Shown: positions 13,766-22,679, counted from the first letter of the stretch. The stretch is 28,019 nt of DNA from DATKRB01 sp035532415 (GCA_035532415.1 DATKRB010000034.1:1-28019); one strand, 5' to 3'. Program-made: numbers and translations. The notes: a model not told the origin generated them from the sequence alone.

Positions 13766-15093
13766 GGAGCTCCCCCTCCGGCCCTTCCCGGCACGTCGCG
13801 GAGCGCGTCGATGAACCGGCCGGCGTGGCGCAGGGCCCGGTCGAGATCGAAGGCCTCGTCGAGCTGGGCGGCGTCGAGCGTCACGTCGCGGTCGGCGCTC
13901 AACACCTCGCGGAACGGGCGGCTCTCGGCCCAGGCCCGCCGGGCGTCACGCTGCACGATCCGGTAGGCCTCGTCCCGCGTCATCCCCGAGGACACCAGCG
14001 CGAGCAGCACCGACTGGCTGAAGACCAGCCCGCGGGACCCCTCGGTCAGGTTGGCCACCGCCCGCTCGCGGTGCACGACCAGCCCGGTGACGAGGTCCCT
14101 GGCCTTGCGCAGCACGTAGCAGGCCAACAGGGAGGCGTCGGGGAGCACCACGCGCTCCACCGAGCTGTGCGAGATGTCCCGCTCGTGCCAGAGGGCGACG
14201 TCCTCCAGCCCGGCTCCGGCGTAGCCCCGCAGCACCCGGGCCAGCCCGCAGAGCCGCTCCGAGACGATGGGGTTGCGCTTGTGGGGCATGGCCGAGCTGC
14301 CCTTCTGCCCGGCACCGAAGGCCTCCTCGGCCTCGCCGACCTCGCTCCGGGCCAGGTGGCGGATCTCGGTAGCGATCAGTTCGACCGTCGCCCCGACCGC
14401 GGCACAGGCCCAGAGGTACTCGGCATGGCGGTCCCGGGCGATGACCTGGGTGGCGGGCACCGGCACCAGGCCGAGCGAGCCGCAGACGAACGCCTCCACC
14501 TCGGGATCGATGTTGGAGTACGTGCCGACGGCCCCGGAGAGCTTGCCGACGGCGACGCGCTCGCGGGCGTTGCGCAGGCGCTGGCGGTCCCGGTCGGCCT
14601 GAAGGGCCCAGAGGGCGAACTTGGCGCCGAAGGTCGTCGCCTCGGCGTGCATCCCGTGCGTCCGGCCGGTCACCGGTGCCCCGTCCAGCTCCACCGCGCG
14701 GTCCCGGAGGGCCTCCACCAGATCGTCGGCGGCCGCGAGCAGCAGGTCCGCCGCGCGGACGAGGGTGGCGCACAGGGCGGTGTCCACCACGTCCGAGGAC
14801 GTCAGGCCGAAGTGGATCCACGAGCCCTCGGGAGCCCCGATCCGGTCCTGCACGACGTCGACGAAGGCGGCGACGTCATGGTCGGTGACCCGCTCGCGCT
14901 CGTTCACCGCGGCCACCATCTCGGCGTCCACCCGGGGCGCCCTCTGCCGGCACGCCGCCGCCGCACCGGGTGGGACGACGCCCGACCGGGCCTGACCCTC
15001 GGTGGCCAGCAGCTCCACCTCCAACCACATGGCCATCCGGGCCTCGTCGCTGAAGAGCGCGGCCATGTCGGCCGGCGAGTAACGGGGGATCAC
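13762..15093 (-). CDS. purB: Adenylosuccinate lyase
   Basis: A 443-residue fumarase/aspartase-superfamily enzyme that releases fumarate from SAICAR and from adenylosuccinate, so it acts both in IMP and in AMP synthesis. Evidence: the N-terminal IPRYSPADMAALFSDEARM typical of PurB, HFGLTSSDVVDTA, RTHGMHAEATTFG (catalytic His region) and the superfamily signature GSSAMPHKRNPI with the mobile catalytic Ser loop. GTG 15093 overlaps the purD stop by four bases (GTGA). The C-terminal GRAGGGAP is a short tail. Confidence 0.95.
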   Translation of the reverse strand: MIPRYSPADMAALFSDEARMAMWLEVELLATEGQARSGVVPPGAAAACRQRAPRVDAEMVAAVNERERVTDHDVAAFVDVVQDRIGAPEGSWIHFGLTSSDVVDTALCATLVRAADLLLAAADDLVEALRDRAVELDGAPVTGRTHGMHAEATTFGAKFALWALQADRDRQRLRNARERVAVGKLSGAVGTYSNIDPEVEAFVCGSLGLVPVPATQVIARDRHAEYLWACAAVGATVELIATEIRHLARSEVGEAEEAFGAGQKGSSAMPHKRNPIVSERLCGLARVLRGYAGAGLEDVALWHERDISHSSVERVVLPDASLLACYVLRKARDLVTGLVVHRERAVANLTEGSRGLVFSQSVLLALVSSGMTRDEAYRIVQRDARRAWAESRPFREVLSADRDVTLDAAQLDEAFDLDRALRHAGRFIDALRDVPGRAGGGAP

Positions 15094-16376
15094 CGTGCAG
15101 CCCCGGAGCCGGCGGCCGCGGTGGCCCGCTCGGCGATGTCATGGCGGAACTGCATGCCGCGCCAACCGACGCGCCCGGCCGCCAGGTAGGCGCGCTCGCG
15201 GGCCTCTGCCAGGGTCGGAGCCAGGGCGCTCACCCCGAGTACCCGGCCGCCGGCCGTGGTGAACCCCGCCGGCGGGCTCGACGCCGTGCCGGCATGGAAC
15301 ACGGTGGTGCCGGGCACCGGCTGCTCGAGCTGGCCGTCGGCGCCCAACCCGCTGATCGGATCGCCGGACCTCGGATTGGCCGGGTAGCCCTCCGACGCCA
15401 GCACGACGCAGACAGCCGGCTCGGTGCCGAAGCGCGGTGCCGACGACGGCAGGCGGCCCTCGGCCACGCGACGCAGCAGCTCGACGGGGTCGTCGGCCAA
15501 CCTGGGCATGACCACCTGGGTCTCGGGGTCACCGAAGCGGACGTTGTACTCCAGCACCTTCGGTCCGTCGGGGGTGAGCATGATCCCGGCGTACAGGACG
15601 CCCCGGTAGTCGATGCCCGCGGCACGCAGGCGGCGAACCAACGGCTCGACCGCCTCGTCCATCAGCCGGTCGACCATCGCCCCGTCGACCCCGGGGACCC
15701 CCGAGTACGCCCCCATGCCGCCGGTGTTGGGGCCCGTGTCCCCGTCGCCCACCCGTTTGAAGTCCTGTGCCGGGGCGAGCGGCACGACACGCCGGCCGTC
15801 GCAAAGGGCGAGGAGCGAGCACTCGGCGCCGACGAGCCCCTCCTCCACCACCACCCGGCGCCCGGCGTCGCCGAACGCCGCGCCGGAGAGCTTTGCGACC
15901 ACGTCCGCCTCGGCCTCGGCGAGGTCGGGCGTGACGAGCACGCCCTTCCCCGCGGCGAGGCCGTCGGTCTTCACCACCCATGGCCCGGGCAGCGAGCGAA
16001 GGTACGCCACCGCCTCGTCCACCCGGTCGAAAGCCCCGAAGCGGGCGCTCGGAACGCCTGCGCCCGCCAGCATCTCCTTCATGAAAGCCTTCGACGCCTC
16101 GAGCCGGGCTCCGTCGGCACCCGGGCCGACCACCAGGCGGCCCCTGGCCCGCAACCGGTCGGCCAGGCCGTCGACCAGGGGAACCTCGGGGCCGATGACG
16201 ACGAGCTCGGCGTCGACCTCGGCGGCCGGGGCGGGGGTCACGCTGATCCGGTGCCCCTCGGGGCTGACCGCGGGCATCCCGGGGTTGCCCGGCGTCACCA
16301 CGACGTCGTCGCTCCGGGCCAGCACGGTCGCCAGCGCGTGCTCACGGCCGCCCCCGCCCACCACGCACACCGTCAC
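15090..16376 (-). CDS. purD: Phosphoribosylamine-glycine ligase (GAR synthetase)
   Basis: A 428-residue ATP-grasp enzyme joining phosphoribosylamine and glycine. Landmarks: VCVVGGGGREHALATVLARS at the N-terminus, VVIGPEVPLVDGLAD, SKAFMKEML, PWVVKTDGLAAGKGVLV (ATP-binding loop), GPNTGGMGAYSGVP, and YAGIMLTPDGPKVLEYNVRFGDPETQ in two adjoining segments, the metal-binding signature. GTG 16376 is chosen, seven bases after the purA stop, with AGGGC upstream; GTG 16370, two codons later, is an alternative. In-frame starts to 16430 would run into purA. Confidence 0.95.
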   Translation of the reverse strand: MTVCVVGGGGREHALATVLARSDDVVVTPGNPGMPAVSPEGHRISVTPAPAAEVDAELVVIGPEVPLVDGLADRLRARGRLVVGPGADGARLEASKAFMKEMLAGAGVPSARFGAFDRVDEAVAYLRSLPGPWVVKTDGLAAGKGVLVTPDLAEAEADVVAKLSGAAFGDAGRRVVVEEGLVGAECSLLALCDGRRVVPLAPAQDFKRVGDGDTGPNTGGMGAYSGVPGVDGAMVDRLMDEAVEPLVRRLRAAGIDYRGVLYAGIMLTPDGPKVLEYNVRFGDPETQVVMPRLADDPVELLRRVAEGRLPSSAPRFGTEPAVCVVLASEGYPANPRSGDPISGLGADGQLEQPVPGTTVFHAGTASSPPAGFTTAGGRVLGVSALAPTLAEARERAYLAAGRVGWRGMQFRHDIAERATAAAGSGAAR

Positions 16377-16383
16377 GAGGCCC

Positions 16384-17667
16384 TCACGCCGTGGCGAGGG
16401 AAACGAACTGCTCGCGGCCCGGGCCCACACCGATCAGGCGCACCGGGACACCGATCTGCTCGGAGAGGAAGTCGACGTACCGCCGGGCGGCGGCGGGGAG
16501 GTCGCTCAACGTCGTCGCGCCGGTCAGGTCGGTGCGCCAGCCCGGGAGCTCCTCGTACACGGGCCTGACCTGGTGCAGGGTGCTCTGGTGGTACGGGGTG
16601 TGGGTGTACCGGCGCCCCTCGGCCTCGTAGGCGACGCAGACCTTCACCGTCTCGAAGGTGTCGAGCACGTCGAGCTTGGTCAGCGCCACCTCGCTCAGGG
16701 AGTTCAGACGGACCGCCTGACGGAGCATCACCGCATCGAACCAGCCGCAGCGCCGCTGCCGGCCCGTGTTGGTCCCGAATTCCCGCCCCCGCTCGACCAG
16801 CAGATCCCCGATCTCGCCGGTCAGCTCGGTGGGGAACGGTCCCGCGCCGACCCGGGTGACGTAGGCCTTGGCGATCCCGATGACCCGGTCGATGGCCCGG
16901 GGCCCGAGCCCGGTCCCCGTGCACGCGCCGCCGGCCACCGGGTTGGAGGACGTCACGAAGGGGTAGGTCCCGTGGTCGAGATCGAGGAAGGTGGCCTGCG
17001 CACCCTCCATGAGGACGTGGCGACCGGCGTCGAGCGCTTCGTGCACGATGCCCACGGCGTCGCCCACCATGGGGGCGAGGCGAGGCGCGTACTCGTCGAG
17101 GTAGCGGGCGGCGATCTCGTCGGCCGACAGCGGCAGGCGGTTGTAGACCTTGGCCAGGACGGCGTTCTTCTCCTTCAGCGCCACGTCCAGCTTCTGCCGG
17201 AAGATCTTGGCGTCGAGCAGGTCCTGCACCCGGAGCCCGACCCGCATCGCCTTGTCGGCGTAGGCCGGGCCGATCCCCCGCTTGGTGGTCCCGAGGGCGT
17301 TCTTCCCGAGGTACCGCTCGGTGACCCGGTCGAGCTCCTGGTGGTAGGGCATGATCAGGTGGGCGTTGCCGCTGACGACCAGGCGGCTGGTGTCGACGCC
17401 CTTGGCCTCCAATGCCGAGAGCTCGTCGAGCAGCACGGCCGGGTCGACGACGACGCCGTTGCCGATGACCGGGGTGATGTGAGCGTAAAGGATCCCGCTC
17501 GGGACCAGCTGCAGGGCGAACACCTCGCCGTCGACCACGATTCGGTGGCCGGCGTTGTGGCCGCCCTGGTAGCGCACGACCAGGTCCATCTCGCCGGCAA
17601 GCAGGTCGGTGAGCTTGCCTTTGCCCTCGTCGCCCCACTGAGTGCCGACGACCACGGTTGCAGGCAC
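16384..17667 (-). CDS. purA: Adenylosuccinate synthetase
   Basis: A 427-residue GTP-dependent enzyme that joins IMP and aspartate on the way to AMP. Signatures: VVVGTQWGDEGKGKLTDLLA (P-loop and the catalytic Asp), YQGGHNAGHRIV, GTTKRGIGPAYADKAMRVGL in adjacent positions, and GVTPxxx-like TRVGAGPFPTEL. GTG 17667 is selected: GGAGG lies seven bases upstream and homology starts within three residues. A further 40 in-frame residues up to 17787 look like non-coding leader. It leads the purA-D-B-C-S-Q unit and is the only gene of that unit with a strong Shine-Dalgarno sequence and its own upstream promoter candidate. Confidence 0.95.
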   Translation of the reverse strand: MPATVVVGTQWGDEGKGKLTDLLAGEMDLVVRYQGGHNAGHRIVVDGEVFALQLVPSGILYAHITPVIGNGVVVDPAVLLDELSALEAKGVDTSRLVVSGNAHLIMPYHQELDRVTERYLGKNALGTTKRGIGPAYADKAMRVGLRVQDLLDAKIFRQKLDVALKEKNAVLAKVYNRLPLSADEIAARYLDEYAPRLAPMVGDAVGIVHEALDAGRHVLMEGAQATFLDLDHGTYPFVTSSNPVAGGACTGTGLGPRAIDRVIGIAKAYVTRVGAGPFPTELTGEIGDLLVERGREFGTNTGRQRRCGWFDAVMLRQAVRLNSLSEVALTKLDVLDTFETVKVCVAYEAEGRRYTHTPYHQSTLHQVRPVYEELPGWRTDLTGATTLSDLPAAARRYVDFLSEQIGVPVRLIGVGPGREQFVSLATA

Positions 17668-17678
17668 GCTTCTTCCTC
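17668..17678 (-). promoter_or_regulatory. Ribosome-binding site deciding the purA start
   Basis: On the minus strand GGAGG is followed by aagaagc and then GTG 17667, a near-ideal spacing. This fixes the purA start well downstream of the longest open frame. Confidence 0.75.
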
Positions 17679-17698
17679 CGGCTTGCCACGGATTACGT

Positions 17699-17726
17699 CG
17701 TACTGTACCCCGCGGAGACGGGCCCG
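17699..17726 (-). promoter_or_regulatory. Candidate promoter of the purA-D-B-C-S-Q unit
   Basis: On the minus strand TACAGT (17699-17704) is preceded, at about 16 bases, by TGACGG. The leader to GTG 17667 would be roughly 25 bases and contains the ribosome site. The -35 match is partial, so this is a candidate only. Confidence 0.4.
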
Positions 17727-17799
17727 TCAGAACGGTCGATCGACCCTGGCCGGTGAGACGGCCAGCCGTTCGGTCTGGTAGGTGCACATGCGATTCCCC

Positions 17800-18555
17800 T
17801 CAGTCGTTGAGATGCTTGCCGAGGAAACGCCAGATCTCCTGCCAGCCGGCGTTGGCCGCCTCGGGGCGGTAGCTCGGCCGGTCGGTCCCGAAGAACCCGT
17901 GACCGGCGTTCTCGTACGTGTGGAACTCGAACTCCTTCCCGTGCTCGTTCAACGCCTGGCGGAGCTCGGCCGTGGCGGCGGGCGACGGGTACTTGTCCTC
18001 GGCCCCGAACAGGCCCAGCAACGGGCACGACAGGCTCTCGGCCAGGTGGACGACGGGCCCGATCCTCAGCGGCGCCCCCTCCGGCGGGGTCCCGGTGACG
18101 AAGGCGCCGTAGCAGTCCACCGCCGCGTCGAGCGGGAGGCTGCACGCGGCGAGGAACGACTGACGGCCGCCCGAGCAGTAGCCGATAGTGCCCACCTTGC
18201 CGTTGGAGGAGCCCAGGGAACGCAGGAACGCGGCCGCTCCGCCGGCGTCCCCGACGAGGCGGTCGTCGGGGACGCCGCCCTGGGCCCGGGCCGCGGCGGC
18301 GGCATCGTCGGGCCTCGCTCCCGGCGCCTCCCTCGAATAGAGGTTCGGGAGGATGGCGAGGTACCCGTGAAAGGCGAATTTCCGGGTTATCTCCTTGGTC
18401 GCCTCGTCATACCCCGGCATGTGGTGGAGCACCACCACGCCACCGCGGGGCGCTTCGGGGAGCGGCTGCGCCAGATAGGCCTCGATCCGGTCGCCCCCGT
18501 GACCGGTGATCTCGATCGTCTCCGCTTTCATGTCGCACCCGGTCGTGCTGCTCAT
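17800..18555 (-). CDS. Dienelactone hydrolase-family protein
   Basis: A 251-residue alpha/beta-hydrolase with a cysteine nucleophile. The triad is visible: Cys127 in GTIGYCSGGR, Asp187 in FGAEDKYPSP and His219 in NAGHGFF. Early strands VVLHHMPGYDEATKEITRKF and ILPNLYSREAP match the dienelactone hydrolase group (carboxymethylenebutenolidase-like), which cleaves lactones and related esters in aromatic or cyclic-compound breakdown. ATG 18555 is chosen (G-rich stretch upstream); ATG 18531 is an alternative that gives MKAETIEIT. It lies 82 bases downstream of the cyclase-family gene on the same strand and probably belongs to the same catabolic group. Substrate unknown. Confidence 0.87.
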   Translation of the reverse strand: MSSTTGCDMKAETIEITGHGGDRIEAYLAQPLPEAPRGGVVVLHHMPGYDEATKEITRKFAFHGYLAILPNLYSREAPGARPDDAAAAARAQGGVPDDRLVGDAGGAAAFLRSLGSSNGKVGTIGYCSGGRQSFLAACSLPLDAAVDCYGAFVTGTPPEGAPLRIGPVVHLAESLSCPLLGLFGAEDKYPSPAATAELRQALNEHGKEFEFHTYENAGHGFFGTDRPSYRPEAANAGWQEIWRFLGKHLND

Positions 18556-18637
18556 CGTCTCGACCCCCCAGTCGGCTCACCGGGCGGTCCGCTGCGCGTC
18601 TCGCCGTGCGTCTCGCCGTGGTCAGCGGCCGCGTGCC

Positions 18638-19585
18638 TCACTTGATGGCGAGGGCGTTGGCCGGGGACCCGATGGCCCCGGGCGCGTTCATCGGCGCGCT
18701 GGCGAGGAACACCTCGTACACTCCGTCCTCGGCACAGTCGGCGGCCAGGTCCTCGGTCCACCACAGCTCTCCGAGCGCCATCCCGAACTGTCCGATGAGC
18801 ATGCGGTGGAGGAAGCCGGTGGCGCTGCCACGCTCCGCGGGGAAGGCCTCCACTGCAAAGGTGTCGGAGGCGACGGCCGAGACGTGGCAGTCCCACAGGT
18901 AGCGGCACATGTCCTCGCCGTGCGCCAGCCCGGGAGTCGAGACGTTGCGCGCCAGGGCGGCCCGGGCCCGCGGTGCCTGCTGTTGGAACCACGCGGCGAA
19001 ACCCGTGTGCAGCAGGAGGATGTCGCCGGCGACGAGGTCGACGCCCGCCCGCCGGCGGGCCAGCTCGAGGTCCTCGACACTGAAGGCCGTGTTGGTCCCG
19101 GGGTCATAGGGGCGCCCGGCCTCGGCCATGGTGCGGACCATGTCGAGGACGACGGCCCGGCCGGCCAACCCCCGGCGGGCCCAGTGCTCGATGGTGTTGC
19201 GCCGTCCCGACGCGATGTCGTCCTCGGTGGCGCCGTTGTAGAAGACGCCGGGGGCGTACCCGACATGGCCGAGGGAGTCCCACTGGCTCGACCCCTGGGG
19301 ATAGAAGTTGTCGTACACGTCGTCAAAGCCGATCCCGCCGGGCTCGTGGAGGATCCGGTGCCGCGGGATACCACGCGAGGCGGCGATCGGGGGGGAGAAC
19401 GCGTCCACCGGCGCGTCGAGCGGGAAGATCGCTCCCTTCCGGATGAGCCGGGCCGCGTCCACCAGGCGCTCGGGGGTGAGGAGGTTGAACAGGCCGACGT
19501 TGTCGTCGGGGCCGAAAACCCCCCAACCGCTCCTCCCCCCCTCCGGTGCCGCCGGGAGCTCGTCGTAACCGGGCAGATCGATCAT
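18638..19585 (-). CDS. Cyclase-family metal-dependent hydrolase
   Basis: A 315-residue protein of the 'cyclase' family (kynurenine formamidase-like fold, Pfam PF04199). Typical features are WGVFGPDDNVGLFNLLTPE near the N-terminus, QWDSLGHVGY (101-110, with His107 as part of the metal site), AVVLDM, GDILLLHTGF and DCHVSAVASDTFAVEAFP. Relatives hydrolyse amides or lactones of small molecules. ATG 19585 follows GAGGAGGGAC, an excellent ribosome site; a longer open frame to 19663 lacks one. It sits between the CoA-transferase-like gene (139 bases upstream) and the dienelactone hydrolase gene. Confidence 0.87.
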   Translation of the reverse strand: MIDLPGYDELPAAPEGGRSGWGVFGPDDNVGLFNLLTPERLVDAARLIRKGAIFPLDAPVDAFSPPIAASRGIPRHRILHEPGGIGFDDVYDNFYPQGSSQWDSLGHVGYAPGVFYNGATEDDIASGRRNTIEHWARRGLAGRAVVLDMVRTMAEAGRPYDPGTNTAFSVEDLELARRRAGVDLVAGDILLLHTGFAAWFQQQAPRARAALARNVSTPGLAHGEDMCRYLWDCHVSAVASDTFAVEAFPAERGSATGFLHRMLIGQFGMALGELWWTEDLAADCAEDGVYEVFLASAPMNAPGAIGSPANALAIK

Positions 19586-19724
19586 GTCCCTCCTCTGTGG
19601 CCCGCCGGCGCGCCCTTCGCCCCGCGGTCCGTTCCCGCAAGCTACCGGGGTGCGGGACCACAAGGGACGCCGCGTCGGGACACGGGGGCGGGAGCGGGCA
19701 CCCGGACCGTCCCCGTCCCCGTCC

Positions 19725-22193
19725 CTACGTACCGATGACTCCGGCAGCTCGCAGCTCGGCGATCCTCGCCGGAGTGTGACCGAGCTCGGTCAACACCGAT
19801 TCGGTGTGCTGTCCGAGGAGGCACCCTCCCCCCGCCGTGACCCGCGACCGCGAGAAGTGCGCCAGCGGAGCCAGCCGGGGATGCTCTCCGAAGGTGGGAT
19901 GCGGGGCGTCGACGACGAACCCGTGAGCCCGACCGAACGCGTCATCGAGGTAATTGGCCTCCGCCGGGGCCGGGGCGACCTCCACACATCCCACGTCGAC
20001 GGCCGAGAGACCCCGTTCCCAATCCGCTGCGGGCTTCGTCAGGAACAGGGCGGCGAGCTCCCCGGCCAAAGCGTCGTCGTGGCGGTCCCGGTCCTCCGGG
20101 GTCAGGAAGCGCCCGTCCTCCCCGAGGCCCGTGCCGGGCCCGGCGAACGCGCACAGGGCGTCCCAGTCATCTTCTTCGGGGGCGGCGAGGAACACCCAGC
20201 CGTCCGACGTCTCGTACAGGCGGTAGAGAGCGTGCAGGCCGAGCAGGTCGACGTCGGGGGTGGCGATCGCGCCGCGATCCGCATACTCGACCATGTCCTC
20301 GGAGAGCGCGTGCGCCGCCGTCGACAGCATGGTCGTCAGCATGCTCTGGCCGCCCGCCCCCCGTTGGCGGGCCACCAGGCCGAGCAACAGCGCCGTGGCG
20401 ACACCCACGGCGGCGACGCCGTCGGCCTGGGCGAAACTCGGGCCGGCGGCCGCCGTCAAGCGGATGGAGCCGGCCTTGATCTCGCTGAGGTCGAGTCCCG
20501 GCTCCTCGCGGACCCCGGTCCCGATGTTGCGCCAGGCGAACCCGGCACCTGCTCCGATGGTCGGGGCGAAGGCCGGGCAGTGCCCGTTGGGGCCGTCCAC
20601 GCCGTAACCCGGTGCGTTGAGGTAGACGAGATCGGGATTGATCGCCCGGAGGGTGGCGTCGTCGACCCCCAGCCGCTCGGCCACCCCTGCCCGGAACGAC
20701 TGAAGGACGAGGTCGGACCGGCGGGCGATCTCGTGGATGATCGCACGCCCCTCGTCGCTGCCCATGTCGAGGGCGACGCTCTCCTTGCCCTGCAGGACCC
20801 GCGCCGCTCCGGTCTCGGGGAAAGGGAGGATGCTCCGCATCGGGTCCCCGCCGAGCGGTTCGATCTTGATCACCCTGGCCCCGAGGTCGGTCAGCAGGGT
20901 GACGCCGAACGGGGCGGCGAAGAAGGTTCCCAGCTCGAGCACCGTGACCCCGTCGAGCGGGGGCCGGCCGGCCTGGGCGGCAGGGACTGGGGCCGGCCGG
21001 GACGGGACGGCCGGTCCCGGGGACCCGGGCCCGGCCCGGTCCCCGGCCCGCAGCTCGGCCCCGTCCGCATCGAGCCGGGGGGCGGAGCGCTCGATCCGGG
21101 CCGGGGTACCGCTCGCCCGGACGAGGGGCCCGGGCTGGCGCACGGTCCCGAGGTCGGGGTCGGCGACCTCGGCGACCATCCCGTTGTGCACCATCTGGGG
21201 GTGGTGGAGCAATTCGGAACCGTGGCGGAAGACCTCGGCCCACACGTTGTGGTCGGACGCGAAGATCTCCTGCCATTCGGCCAGGGTCTTCCGGCGCACG
21301 CTCTCGAGCATCAACCCCCAGAACTCCACCCGCATCGCCGGGTCCTCGAACTCGGGTGCTGTTCGCCATCTCGGGTCGTCCCACATCCAGTCGAACCCGA
21401 GCGCCGTCATCAGCGCACGGAAGAGCCGCGGCTGGACCTGCGAGAACTGTAACCACCGTCCGTCGGCGGTCAGGGCGACGAGGAGGCGGAAGACGAAGGA
21501 GCTGTTCGGGGTGCCGTCCGGGGAGACCGGTGGAGCCGCGGAGAATGCGTCCGGAAATTGCCGGGAGATCCAGTGGACGATCCAACCCCACGGGTCGAGC
21601 GCGCCGACCGACTGGGCCAGGCTGGCCTCGACCCACTGGCCGAGGCCGCTGCGCTCCCGCTCGAACAGGGCGGCCAGGATTCCCTGCAGGGCGGCCTGGG
21701 TGGCGCTCCACGAGCAGAACGGGACCGACACGTAGGCCGGCCCGGGGCGGGTCACCATTCCCGCGAACGCGCTGAGCGCCCCGACCTTGGCCAGGACCAG
21801 CTGTTCGTAGCCCTTCGTCCCGGCGTACGGACCGGTCCGGCCGAAACCGGTGACGGAGACGTGAACGAGTCGCGGGTTCTGGCTGCCGAGCGAGTCGTAC
21901 CCGAGGCCGAGGCGATCGGCCACCCCGGGGCGGAACGTCTCGATCACCACGTCGGCCGAGGCCGCGAGCCCGGTGGCCACGCCGAGATCGACCGGGTCGT
22001 GCAGGTCGAGCTCGATGCTCTTCTTCCCTCTCGCCCAGAACGGGAACGCCGGCTGGGAGCGGAGCCGGCTCCCTCCCCGCGGCTCGACCATCACGACCTC
22101 CGCGCCGAAGTCCCCCAGCAGTTGCCCGACCTGGGCTCCCGTCATCGTGGTGGAGAGCTCCACCACCCTCAGGCCACTCAGCGCTTCAGTCAC
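19725..22193 (-). CDS. Two-headed CaiB/BaiF (class III) CoA-transferase-like protein
   Basis: An 822-residue protein made of two full CaiB/BaiF domains (about 1-375 and 412-822) joined by a Pro/Gly/Ala-rich linker (about 380-411). Each half begins with the family pattern: LSGLRVVELSTTMTGAQVGQ and LDGVTVLELGTFFAAPFGVT. Known class III CoA transferases use an Asp in 'GxGQ.v.v.m.D' as acyl carrier. Aligning by eye, that position is Gln194 in GLGQWVEASLAQSVG and Ser624 in GGQSMLTTMLSTAA, so neither half has it. The protein may act by another route or be a binding or regulatory form. It starts with GTG 22193, 27 bases after the DUF35 gene, in one unit with it and the thiolase-like gene. The two halves share little identity, so the fusion is old. 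Confidence 0.85.
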   Translation of the reverse strand: MTEALSGLRVVELSTTMTGAQVGQLLGDFGAEVVMVEPRGGSRLRSQPAFPFWARGKKSIELDLHDPVDLGVATGLAASADVVIETFRPGVADRLGLGYDSLGSQNPRLVHVSVTGFGRTGPYAGTKGYEQLVLAKVGALSAFAGMVTRPGPAYVSVPFCSWSATQAALQGILAALFERERSGLGQWVEASLAQSVGALDPWGWIVHWISRQFPDAFSAAPPVSPDGTPNSSFVFRLLVALTADGRWLQFSQVQPRLFRALMTALGFDWMWDDPRWRTAPEFEDPAMRVEFWGLMLESVRRKTLAEWQEIFASDHNVWAEVFRHGSELLHHPQMVHNGMVAEVADPDLGTVRQPGPLVRASGTPARIERSAPRLDADGAELRAGDRAGPGSPGPAVPSRPAPVPAAQAGRPPLDGVTVLELGTFFAAPFGVTLLTDLGARVIKIEPLGGDPMRSILPFPETGAARVLQGKESVALDMGSDEGRAIIHEIARRSDLVLQSFRAGVAERLGVDDATLRAINPDLVYLNAPGYGVDGPNGHCPAFAPTIGAGAGFAWRNIGTGVREEPGLDLSEIKAGSIRLTAAAGPSFAQADGVAAVGVATALLLGLVARQRGAGGQSMLTTMLSTAAHALSEDMVEYADRGAIATPDVDLLGLHALYRLYETSDGWVFLAAPEEDDWDALCAFAGPGTGLGEDGRFLTPEDRDRHDDALAGELAALFLTKPAADWERGLSAVDVGCVEVAPAPAEANYLDDAFGRAHGFVVDAPHPTFGEHPRLAPLAHFSRSRVTAGGGCLLGQHTESVLTELGHTPARIAELRAAGVIGT

Positions 22194-22220
22194 CGGTCGG
22201 TCTCGTGGTGCCGGCCCTGC

Positions 22221-22679
22221 TCATGGGGCGGTGATCGACCGTGGCCGGAAGTAGGGGACGCCCAGCCCGTCGCCCAGCGGGTCGAAGGCCACCTGAACGG
22301 GCAGACCGCATCGGAGGCTCTCCCTGTCCGCCCCTTCGACCCAGGTCAGCAGACGGACCGGATCGCCCTCGGTTCCGTCGAGCTCCACCACGGCGAGGTT
22401 CACGAGGTCCGCGCCCGGCTCCCGTGGCATGTCGGCCCACGTGTACGTATAGACGGTGCCGGCGCCGCCCACCGGATCCCAGTCCCAGTCCCACGAGTGG
22501 CAGGCGTAGCAGATCTCCACCGGCTCCCACCGGTGGACGCCGCACTGCCGGCAGCGCTGGATCACCAGCCGGCCCTCGGCCGCATGCTGCCAGTACGGCG
22601 CGGTCAGATCGCTCCAGCCCGGCAGCGGGAGCTGCTTCCGGAGTATCTCGGTCGCCTCGGTATCGGCTGCTCGGGTCAC
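22221..22679 (-). CDS. DUF35 Zn-ribbon/OB-fold protein (thiolase partner)
   Basis: A 152-residue protein with a rubredoxin-like zinc ribbon (CRQCGVHRWEPVEICYAC, four Cys, about residues 43-60) followed by an OB-fold that includes GTVYTYTW and NLAVVELD. This architecture is DUF35, found next to thiolase-like proteins; in actinobacterial steroid breakdown the DUF35 domain of ChsH2 binds the aldolase Ltp2. The GTG start at 22679 overlaps the stop of the upstream thiolase-like gene by four bases (GTGA), which fits a stoichiometric complex. No MaoC-like hydratase domain, normally fused in ChsH2, is present. Confidence 0.88.
   Translation of the reverse strand: MTRAADTEATEILRKQLPLPGWSDLTAPYWQHAAEGRLVIQRCRQCGVHRWEPVEICYACHSWDWDWDPVGGAGTVYTYTWADMPREPGADLVNLAVVELDGTEGDPVRLLTWVEGADRESLRCGLPVQVAFDPLGDGLGVPYFRPRSITAP

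Noticed and set aside
15613..17781. 722-codon plus-strand open frame opposite purD/purA
   Set aside because: Its composition is low-complexity (Ser/Arg/Pro then Gly/Asp/His-rich) and it overlaps two well-supported genes.
16384..17787. Longer purA starting at 17787
   Set aside because: The 40 extra residues are not conserved in PurA, and a strong GGAGG site positions the start at GTG 17667.
19584..21452. 622-codon plus-strand open frame opposite the CoA-transferase-like gene
   Set aside because: The minus-strand frame shows two full CaiB/BaiF domains; this one shows none.
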